Origin: a virus
Length of the DNA stretch: 35,468 bases
IMG/VR virus record: IMGVR_UViG_3300042452_000116
Location: 1 to 35,468 of that record
Strand: one strand, 5' to 3'
Part shown: positions 30,213 through 35,468 of the stretch, one piece after another
Layout of the letters: each line of letters begins with the position of its first letter
How positions within the stretch are numbered: position 1 is the first letter of the stretch
Program-made: the position numbers and the translations under genes
The notes under the pieces: model-generated
The model's database searches: none
The model's input: only the letters and a program-made list of their open reading frames with translations
What the model was told of the DNA's origin: nothing

Positions 30213-30461
30213 ATGCAAACGGCAGTAGAATGGTTACACGACAACTTAACTAAAATATGGTATGATGTTAAATCATCAAAAGAATTACTTGAACGAGCCA
30301 AACAAATCGAGAAGCAACAAATAATAGATGCTTATAGTTTGGGATATGGAATTGGTTACGATGATGCAAAATTTAATACTGTTAAAAGTAATGAAGCAGA
30401 ACAACACTATAACGAAACTTTTACTTCAACTCAACAAAACGAAAACCCATCTGCCACATAA
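30213..30461 (+). CDS. Last gene of the early unit (82 aa)
   Basis: Starts MQTAVEWLHDNLTKIWYDVKSSKELLERAKQIEKQQIIDAYSLGYGIGYDDAKFN: helical, with a likely start-proximal EWLHDNL motif that I know from many small Bacteroidetes phage proteins. The C-terminus is Thr/Ser/Gln rich. Its last 41 bases overlap the convergent gene ending at 30421. No terminator is seen between the two units. Confidence 0.6.
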   Translation: MQTAVEWLHDNLTKIWYDVKSSKELLERAKQIEKQQIIDAYSLGYGIGYDDAKFNTVKSNEAEQHYNETFTSTQQNENPSAT

Positions 30462-30672
30462 ATCGTGCGGTCTTGCTGCTTTCTTTACTGACTTTAGTTT
30501 CCGACCAATCAGGGTGCTTCAAATGAAAATGCTCGTGCAATAGGTAAAGCATATACCTATACCCTTTTAGCCTTTCGTCTATTTCCATCGTATTTTCTTC
30601 GGTATAAGCAATGCCATAGGCACGCTCTTTGCCTAGCTTACGATGAACTACTTGGTGTATCTTCTTCGGCAT
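30421..30672 (-). CDS. Small predicted zinc metallopeptidase-like protein (83 aa)
   Basis: Contains H46-E47-x-x-H50 (LLHEHFHLKHPDWSE) with a possible third ligand E58. The rest (RKLGKERAYGIAYTEENTMEIDERLKGYRYML) looks like a compact HExxH domain such as ImmA/IrrE or SprT-like proteins, but at 83 residues it is short. Last gene of the minus unit, overlapping the plus unit tail to tail. Could act on a repressor or a host factor; inference. Confidence 0.6.
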   Translation of the reverse strand: MPKKIHQVVHRKLGKERAYGIAYTEENTMEIDERLKGYRYMLYLLHEHFHLKHPDWSETKVSKESSKTARFMWQMGFRFVELK

Positions 30673-30871
30673 AAAAATTTGAAGTATAGATTTCTTGAAT
30701 ACCTATGTGAATAATATACAAACTCATTTTACGAATCATACGAACCAACTCCTTTTCTTCTTCGTCAAGCATTGCGTAGTCGTATTCCGTTAGCGCATTT
30801 AGCGCATTGGTACACGCTGCAATATCTTCGTGCGGTGTTATGTTCAGCGGTTCGATGATGGTTTCTTCCAT
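30638..30871 (-). CDS. Unknown acidic protein (77 aa)
   Basis: MEETIIEPLNITPHEDIAACTNALNALTEYDYAMLDEEEKELVRMIRKMSLYIIHIGIQEIYTSNFYAEEDTPSSS: helical, acidic, with Ser-rich end. Overlaps both neighbours. Not recognised. Confidence 0.55.
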   Translation of the reverse strand: MEETIIEPLNITPHEDIAACTNALNALTEYDYAMLDEEEKELVRMIRKMSLYIIHIGIQEIYTSNFYAEEDTPSSSS

Positions 30872-31065
30872 CAGTAATCAGTTTTAATACGCGGTATGCC
30901 GCGGCTTCTCGAAAATTCGATAATATCTTTTTCTACTTCGGCACGCGATTGCTTTCGGTATTTATCACAAAGAGGCTCGAGGATAGTCAACTTTTCTATC
31001 GGCGTTAGCACTTTCATCATTTCTTGAATCTGCTTTTTGATAATCGGTAAATCTTTGTGCGTCAT
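30871..31065 (-). CDS. Unknown small protein (64 aa)
   Basis: Begins MTHKDLPIIKKQIQEMMKVLTPIEKLTILEPLCDKY and continues EVEKDIIEFSRSRGIPRI. Its first 101 bases overlap the preceding gene in another frame. An internal Met near residue 16 would halve that overlap. Composition is protein-like over the whole length. Confidence 0.45.
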   Translation of the reverse strand: MTHKDLPIIKKQIQEMMKVLTPIEKLTILEPLCDKYRKQSRAEVEKDIIEFSRSRGIPRIKTDY

Positions 31066-31240
31066 AAATAGTTTGTATTTTTTCTAAGTAAAGTAATGCA
31101 TCCATCAATTCTTCTTTCAAGTGTTGTATCCACTCATCCAAAGATAGGTCTTTCCTATCCATAGTCGTTCCGTACTTCTTAAAACCGCGTTCTTCGCGTT
31201 CAATGAATTCGGCAAATAATTTTCCTAATAGCTGGCTCAT
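30965..31240 (-). CDS. MazG-like NTP-pyrophosphohydrolase fragment / small helical protein (91 aa)
   Basis: Residues 1-57 (FIEREERGFKKYGTTMDRKDLSLDEWIQHLKEELMDALLYLEKIQ) match the KYG..W..H..EELxDALxYL pattern of MazG-like pyrophosphohydrolases, with E-E-x-x-D ligands. The last ~33 residues (TIYDAQRFTDYQKADSRNDESANADRK) do not look like a real C-terminus and overlap the next gene. A role in nucleotide clean-up is inference. Starts by an ATGA overlap with the exonuclease. Confidence 0.55.
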   Translation of the reverse strand: MSQLLGKLFAEFIEREERGFKKYGTTMDRKDLSLDEWIQHLKEELMDALLYLEKIQTIYDAQRFTDYQKADSRNDESANADRKVDYPRASL

Positions 31241-31953
31241 CTTGAATGGTATTTACCGCAATCCTTGCATTGGTATTGTATCTGCTTCGTTCCTGCTGCG
31301 GTTATTTTTGTTTTACTGATATTAACATTATTAGAGCCACATTCAGGGCAGGTTCTCTTATCGCCTGTTTCTAATACTCCGTAATGCGTTTTAGGCGTAT
31401 CGTGCAATCTTAATTCTTTGTGAACCTGTTCTAATAACCTAACGTCTTGTTTGCAATAGTCAATCATTTTAGCCATTGACTTGTCGCACTTGTTAAGTAC
31501 AATATCCTTCCACAAATTAAAATCGGTCTTAATCTTTCTGCCTATACCTAAAAAAGAAGCAATGTAATCGAGCCTGTTTGAATTGAAACGAAATTGCCTA
31601 CGCGAAAGTTTTAACGTATCAATCGTGGTGTACTTAGGAAATAACTCTACCCTATGATACAGGCATCTAGTCCTTATCCAAGGCAAATCAAATTTATCGC
31701 CATTATGCCCGACCAATTCATCGGCTTCGTTAGCGACCTTAATAAATTCCTGTAAAAGTTTTTTGTCGGATTGGTTTTTATCCCAACTTAGAGCGTGTAC
31801 CTGCTTTTCATCTTCCCATTTGTAACAAATACAAATGATGGCTCTTTCTTTTATGATATTCGAATAGTCAATTTTTTGTTTGTACCCCGCTGACCAAAAC
31901 AAACCGATATTCGGCGATGTTTCAATATCGAAGTACAGGCGCTTTCGTTTCAT
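31237..31953 (-). CDS. DEDD-type 3'-5' exonuclease, YprB-like, with zinc ribbon (238 aa)
   Basis: RNase H-like exonuclease. Motif I YFDIETSP (D9, E11), motif II VGHNGDKFDLPWIRTRC (N84, D86, D89), motif III DYCKQDVRLLEQV (D165, D170). The C-terminus has a zinc ribbon with two Cys pairs (C202, C205, C229, C232). The type fits YprB/RNase_H_2 proteins. It stands between the lysis genes and small genes and may act in DNA turnover or processing; unlike most, it is not near a polymerase gene. I see all metal residues. Confidence 0.8.
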   Translation of the reverse strand: MKRKRLYFDIETSPNIGLFWSAGYKQKIDYSNIIKERAIICICYKWEDEKQVHALSWDKNQSDKKLLQEFIKVANEADELVGHNGDKFDLPWIRTRCLYHRVELFPKYTTIDTLKLSRRQFRFNSNRLDYIASFLGIGRKIKTDFNLWKDIVLNKCDKSMAKMIDYCKQDVRLLEQVHKELRLHDTPKTHYGVLETGDKRTCPECGSNNVNISKTKITAAGTKQIQYQCKDCGKYHSR

Positions 31954-31975
31954 ATATGTAGATAGGTATTAGTGA

Positions 31976-32446
31976 CTATTTTGCCAACTCAAAGTGCATC
32001 CAGTCGTAATCTTTCTCTACTCCATACGAAATAAAATCATTCGCGTAAAAAATTTCTATCATTGCTTTATAGTCGGGTTTGCTGAATTGTGCGATAGGTT
32101 TTTTAACTCGTAAGCCGTTTTGTGCAGGGTTTAAATCAATAGCGATTCCCCACGCGTGCCTGCTCCACCTTGTTTTTGAACCGCGCATAGTTCTCACGTT
32201 TACACACCCACCGAAAAGGTCAATACCTAAGCGTTGCAGTTCATTTAATCCGTAGTGGCTTAAAAGTTGCGTAAATACGTTTGTGAAGTTATCCGCAGCA
32301 AGTTCGTGGCATTGCATCTTTTGAACCCTGACCTTAGTATCCCACGCTATCCGCATTGGGTAAGGCAAAGCGATTATCGTAAAGTTATCAGGATTGCCAG
32401 CCGTGCCGTATTTGCTAATTATTTGAGCATCGCTGAGAAGTGCCAT
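31976..32446 (-). CDS. M15-family (VanY-like) endolysin (156 aa)
   Basis: Zinc L-alanyl-D-glutamate or D,D-peptidase that cuts peptide links in peptidoglycan. Ligands: H97 and D104 in SRHAWGIAIDLNP, H151 in YDWMHFEL. The MRGSKTRWSRHAWG context is the M15_4 form used by many phage lysins. No signal peptide, so it needs the holin for release. Overlaps the spanin gene end by 28 bases. Confidence 0.85.
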   Translation of the reverse strand: MALLSDAQIISKYGTAGNPDNFTIIALPYPMRIAWDTKVRVQKMQCHELAADNFTNVFTQLLSHYGLNELQRLGIDLFGGCVNVRTMRGSKTRWSRHAWGIAIDLNPAQNGLRVKKPIAQFSKPDYKAMIEIFYANDFISYGVEKDYDWMHFELAK

Positions 32447-32919
32447 TCGATAAATTTTATTACAGGTTTTCTAATGGCAAAACCAAAAATACCGCATAAA
32501 AGCAAAATAAGCCAATTTAAGCGCGTTTTAGCTTTGTCCTTCCATTCTGCTATCTGTGCCAATAAAGTTGCTCTATTAGCTTCTAATTGCGTTATACGCG
32601 CGGTCAAGCTTTCAATCTTTGCCCTATCTTCAACCTGCACAACTTTCGTTAAGGTTTTTGTCTTATGAATTACTACGGGTTTATACTCGGCTATGTACGT
32701 AGTATCATTTAATCGTATCGTATCAGTAATATATTCCGAAGCTAAAAAAGTATCAATAACGATTACACTATCTTTTGTATAAATCGTATCGGGGATTATC
32801 GGAAACCGCTCCGAACAAATAGAAGAAAGGCGACCTGCTTGTGCAAGTCGCGCTTCCATCTTACTAAGCTTTTTTTCAGTCGAACAACCAATTAAAAGCA
32901 AAAGAATTAAATACCTCAT
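32419..32919 (-). CDS. One-component spanin (u-spanin)-like lipoprotein (166 aa)
   Basis: The N-terminus MRYLILLLLIGCSTEKK is a lipoprotein signal with a lipobox ending at C12. Residues ~15-130 are periplasmic, with a strand-rich middle and a coiled coil (DRAKIESLTARITQLEANRATLLAQIAEWKDK). Residues 135-149 (WLILLLCGIFGFAIR) form a C-terminal membrane span with a basic end. Outer-membrane lipid anchor plus inner-membrane span in one chain is the u-spanin plan. Position beside holin and endolysin agrees. Confidence 0.75.
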   Translation of the reverse strand: MRYLILLLLIGCSTEKKLSKMEARLAQAGRLSSICSERFPIIPDTIYTKDSVIVIDTFLASEYITDTIRLNDTTYIAEYKPVVIHKTKTLTKVVQVEDRAKIESLTARITQLEANRATLLAQIAEWKDKAKTRLNWLILLLCGIFGFAIRKPVIKFIEWHFSAMLK

Positions 32920-33146
32920 TCTTTGGTAAATAATTGCCCTTGACTATTTGTTAAAAAGTTCTTCAACAAATACGACAATCCTGCCGTTAAACCTACAATC
33001 GCTGCCGCTTTTACTTCTTCGTTTTCGGGCAAACGACCGCCATCAAGGATTGCAATTAACCCTGTGAGCGCAGTACCAAAAAAAGCCACTACAAAGCCGT
33101 TAACGGCATCCCGCACGTTAAGACCTAAAAAAGTTGAATTTGTCAT
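32916..33146 (-). CDS. Holin-like membrane protein (76 aa)
   Basis: Two hydrophobic spans, VNGFVVAFFGTALTGLIAIL and AAAIVGLTAGLSYLLKNFL, with a charged link (DGGRLPENEEVK) and a polar tail. Size and spans fit a class II holin, next to the spanin and endolysin genes (4-base overlaps at both ends). Confidence 0.7.
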   Translation of the reverse strand: MTNSTFLGLNVRDAVNGFVVAFFGTALTGLIAILDGGRLPENEEVKAAAIVGLTAGLSYLLKNFLTNSQGQLFTKE

Positions 33147-33394
33147 TCTCTGTCTTGTTTATTTTGTAATTGAATAGAAAGCTGGTTTAATTGCTGCGTA
33201 ATTAAATCTAACTTTTTAGAAATTTGGTCAGTTAGCATATCTAACCTGTTTGAAATTTGGTCGTCTTGTTTTTCAACAACCTTTACCCTAATCTCAAGTT
33301 CTTTTAATTTTAAAGAAACTTTTACATAAATGCCAATCAAGCCACCTATGATTAAGATAGCTTGACCAGCGATAAATAACATTACTTGTGTCAT
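33143..33394 (-). CDS. Membrane-anchored coiled-coil protein of the lysis region (83 aa)
   Basis: One N-terminal span (MLFIAGQAILIIGGLIGIYVKV) followed by a coiled coil with Q-x-x-x-L/I repeats (ISNRLDMLTDQISKKLDLITQQLNQLSIQL). Topology is like antiholin/holin accessory proteins. 4-base overlaps with both neighbours tie it to the holin. Function inferred. Confidence 0.65.
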   Translation of the reverse strand: MTQVMLFIAGQAILIIGGLIGIYVKVSLKLKELEIRVKVVEKQDDQISNRLDMLTDQISKKLDLITQQLNQLSIQLQNKQDRE

Positions 33395-33801
33395 TTCGAA
33401 TCTATCAAACTGAATAATGCAGGGTAATATTCATCCGTTTCTATACTTTCAAGGTGTTCGAGTTTAAGGTCTGCACCCCACAACTCGCTAACGTTAATAT
33501 CTTTTTCAGCCGTTAGTAACTCCAAATGCTCTTTGTTAAAGTCGGCGATTTTCTCTTTTGGTATTTCAATCATACCTTCTTTTTCTTCGCCAAACTTTTT
33601 GTAAAGTTCAGTTTTAGCATCTTCGTAAAGTTTCAGTTCTTCACTTACTACTTTGTTCAAACGCTGCAAATAAACCTTTGTCTTTAAAGACATTTTTTGC
33701 TTCAACATTCCTTGTGAGAGTACTTCGGTACTTTCCCCTTGTCTTGTTACTCCGTTCAGTTCGTAATAGAGGGCGATTACTTCGTGTAGTTTCAAATTCA
33801 T
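33391..33801 (-). CDS. Unknown protein upstream of the lysis genes (136 aa)
   Basis: Begins MNLKLHEVIALYYELNGVTRQ, then LSQGMLKQKMSLKTKVYLQRLNKVVSEELKLYEDAKTELYKKFGEEKEG, and a C-terminal SLWGADLKLEHLE-like part. It is helical and acidic. This form recurs in Bacteroidetes phages near fibre and lysis genes. Function unknown. Confidence 0.6.
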   Translation of the reverse strand: MNLKLHEVIALYYELNGVTRQGESTEVLSQGMLKQKMSLKTKVYLQRLNKVVSEELKLYEDAKTELYKKFGEEKEGMIEIPKEKIADFNKEHLELLTAEKDINVSELWGADLKLEHLESIETDEYYPALFSLIDSK

Positions 33802-33827
33802 AGGTTTTTATTTTAAATAGATTTTTT

Positions 33828-34160
33828 TTAATTATTTTCCCACGGCAACGGCAAGTGAACAATTGGTGGGTTAATAAGGTTTTCAAGCTGCGAATCAATC
33901 TGTGCTTTTAACGAAGCTACGTCATAAGCATCTTCTAACCAAGAAACAACTTGTTCTTTAGTCAAATCGGGGTATGCCGTAAAATCTGTTTCCGAAGGTT
34001 CAGGGCAAGAATAAGCCTGATAGATTTCCGTAGCAAAAGTTTCATCGTTTACTTCGGTGCTACCTGTATAGCGCCAATGTACTACTTTTACTACGTCTTG
34101 CAAATCGCCTTCCTGTGGCGCAGTGTCTAATTGAAGAATAACCCAATTGTAATTTGTCAT
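33828..34160 (-). CDS. Unknown protein, possible fibre chaperone (110 aa)
   Basis: Starts MTNYNWVILQLDTAPQEGDLQDVVKVVHWRYTGSTEV, with TEIYQAYSCPEPSETDFTAYPDLTKEQVVSWLED near the middle, and ends PPIVHLPLPWENN. This is a recurrent small protein placed right after phage fibre or tail genes; the TKEQVVSWLE stretch is typical (DUF7936-like in my memory). Position after the fibre stop (20 bases) suggests fibre assembly; inference. Confidence 0.6.
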   Translation of the reverse strand: MTNYNWVILQLDTAPQEGDLQDVVKVVHWRYTGSTEVNDETFATEIYQAYSCPEPSETDFTAYPDLTKEQVVSWLEDAYDVASLKAQIDSQLENLINPPIVHLPLPWENN

Positions 34161-34179
34161 TTTATTTTGTTTTTAATTA

Positions 34180-35468
34180 TTAAGCTAATGTTACTAAAGC
34201 AACTTTATAAGCAACTCCACCTACCTCTACTTCTAAATAATCGTTATCGTCAAATACTACTGAACTTGCTACTTTAGAACCAAGTTTCCAGTTAGCCGCA
34301 GTACCGCCCGAAGGTGCAGAAGTTCTTATATCACCGTTTACGTGAAGTTTAGCCGATGCAGTCGTAGTACCTATGGCAACATCTCCCCCACTTGTTATTC
34401 TCATTCTCTCCGTAGCCGCATTAGTACTTGTACCAGCACTTCCCGCTGCACTTGTATAGAATGTAATAGGCCCACCTGCTGCATTACCTGTACTTGCTCC
34501 ACCTCTGATACGAAACTCTGCTCCTGCTACGTTTGTACCTGAACCTCCTGAGCCTGAGATTATTCCTGTGCTGGGGGAAGCTGCGGTTTCGCCATTGCCT
34601 ACAAATAACCCACCCCCATCAATAGTAAAATTACCGCCACTACCCCCTAATTGATTTAATCTTACCTTAAACCCTGCAAAGTTATCAATATTTAAGCCAT
34701 TTGGCTCTAATCCAGCTGCAGCATTTCCTCTACTAAATCTAACAATATTAGTAGCACCAGCGGTAAAATCAATATAATTTTGAGCAGTACCACCAGCAGC
34801 TTGATTATTAATAAATAATCCAGAACCCGAAGCAGAACCCTGTAATCTTGCTGTTCCATTTACTTCTAAAGTATTTGAAACTGATGTAGTATTTATTCCA
34901 ACATTTCCACTAACAACCAACCCATTTGTTGGTGCAGCAGTAGAAGCTGAGTAGCCGATAGCTGCATTTCCGTTGACTTGTAGGCGAGAGCCGATAGTGG
35001 TTGTGCCTATGCCAAGATTTCCCGAAGCATTTAAGGTCATAGCTTGTGTAAAGCTGATAGCGTTACCTGCCGTTCCTGATGAAGCTTGATAAAAAGCAAA
35101 TGATTGGCTATCTATTTCAAATCTTGATGCAGTTCCATTTGCACTATATCTATATGCTCCTGAAGTATATGCAACATTTCTCATTAAATCTATATATCCA
35201 CTTCCTGACCAAACGGCATTACCTAAAGCACCAATTTCAAAAGCTTTACCATCCGCCCACGCACTAGGTGTTACTCCTAAGCCAAGATTTCCCCTTGTAT
35301 CCAACCTCATTTTTTCAGTAAGGCTACTAGCAGTTCTAGTATTAAATACCAAATAACCTGTTGTAGCAAGATTTTCTAATACTCCATCTATAGCAGCACC
35401 AGCGGTAGGAGTAGTTCCATTCAACGCTCCTATTTCAATACGTTGTCCAGCAGCTCCAACTGATGTAA
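34180..35468 (-). CDS. Tail fibre / receptor-binding protein, C-terminal part (5' end outside window)
   Basis: The frame is open at the window edge (TSVGAAGQRIEIG...) and stops at 34180, giving about 429 residues. It contains GNLGLGVTPSAW, AMTLNASGNLGIGTT, GNVGINTTSVSNTLEVNG and GDVAIGTTTASAKLHVNGDI modules, each a short repeat ending in a LxVNG strand. It ends with DYLEVEVGGVAYKVALV. No S74-type autoproteolytic chaperone domain is recognisable at the end. If the ends of the window overlap through the shared arms, the complete fibre would be about 1,157 residues (2675 to 1 joined to 34978 to 34180). A TTG inside the frame near 35424 is not a credible start, because the frame continues upstream. 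Confidence 0.8.
   Translation of the reverse strand, partial: TSVGAAGQRIEIGALNGTTPTAGAAIDGVLENLATTGYLVFNTRTASSLTEKMRLDTRGNLGLGVTPSAWADGKAFEIGALGNAVWSGSGYIDLMRNVAYTSGAYRYSANGTASRFEIDSQSFAFYQASSGTAGNAISFTQAMTLNASGNLGIGTTTIGSRLQVNGNAAIGYSASTAAPTNGLVVSGNVGINTTSVSNTLEVNGTARLQGSASGSGLFINNQAAGGTAQNYIDFTAGATNIVRFSRGNAAAGLEPNGLNIDNFAGFKVRLNQLGGSGGNFTIDGGGLFVGNGETAASPSTGIISGSGGSGTNVAGAEFRIRGGASTGNAAGGPITFYTSAAGSAGTSTNAATERMRITSGGDVAIGTTTASAKLHVNGDIRTSAPSGGTAANWKLGSKVASSVVFDDNDYLEVEVGGVAYKVALVTLA
34979..35047. repeat. Fibre repeat arm 1, second copy
   Basis: Identical to bases 1-69. It lies inside the C-terminal fibre fragment, and the shared frame allows an in-frame join of the two window ends. Confidence 0.95.
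35257..35468. repeat. Fibre repeat arm 2, second copy, ending at the window edge
   Basis: Matches 288-499 with two substitutions. The window stops inside this repeat, which suggests the sequence was cut or assembled at a repeat or at an overlap of a circular or permuted molecule. Confidence 0.93.

Noticed and set aside
1-35468. Integrase, excisionase, repressor, transposase or insertion sequence
   Set aside because: No catalytic domain, terminal inverted repeats or target duplications seen; only the isolated 42-aa arm-like peptide hints at integration.
1-35468. CRISPR array
   Set aside because: No regularly spaced short repeats; the repeats found are coding repeats of fibre and tape measure.

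Overview
The window looks like an almost complete AT-rich genome (about 35.5 kb) of a tailed siphovirus of a Bacteroidetes host. Large terminase, portal, major capsid, tape measure, tail chaperone and fibre are all present. The host guess is inference. It rests on A-rich leaders without Shine-Dalgarno sequences before most starts, and on families that I associate with Bacteroidetes phages: the XkdF-like protease with a Trp/Gly-rich insert, the TET plus GREB1/TAGT pair, ParB-N proteins with a WDWD segment, and fibres built from GNLGIG-type modules. I see no integrase, repressor, DNA polymerase, helicase or primase.

Layout. A divergent control region at 23.68-23.94 kb, with two 19-bp palindromes, separates two transcription units. 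The plus-strand unit (23.9-30.5 kb) is the presumed early region: DUF932 protein, ERF annealing protein, an SSB-tail-like small protein, NinG, a nuclease-like protein, a DnaA domain IV-like protein, a replisome-organiser-like protein, several micro-ORFs and a degenerate tRNA-like element. The minus-strand unit starts with a sigma-70-like gene at 23.65 kb. It then runs through a sugar and DNA-modification block (22.6-18.1 kb), terminase (18.1-16.6 kb), tail genes (16.5-9.4 kb), head genes (9.3-2.7 kb) and the fibre. If the molecule is circular or circularly permuted, the fibre crosses the window junction and transcription continues through the lysis genes (holin, one-component spanin, M15 endolysin), a DEDD exonuclease and small genes to 30.4 kb. 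There it meets the early unit tail to tail.

The most interesting system is the block at 18,086-22,610: a TET/JBP-type dioxygenase with an intact H-x-D...H...R site, a GREB1-like TAGT glycosyltransferase, a stand-alone ParB-N protein, a family 2-like glycosyltransferase, a left-handed beta-helix acyltransferase and a GT-B glycosyltransferase, all in one overlapping operon next to terminase. It reads as a pathway that oxidises methylated cytosine in DNA and then adds a sugar, which may be extended and acylated. No cytosine methyltransferase is visible, so the source of the substrate is open.

Other points: an uninterrupted T9 slippery run joins two frames of the tail chaperone; the tape measure starts with three 61-residue repeats; the portal carries a winged-helix and a MuF-like C-terminal extension; and the two window ends share near-identical fibre arms around completely different cores.
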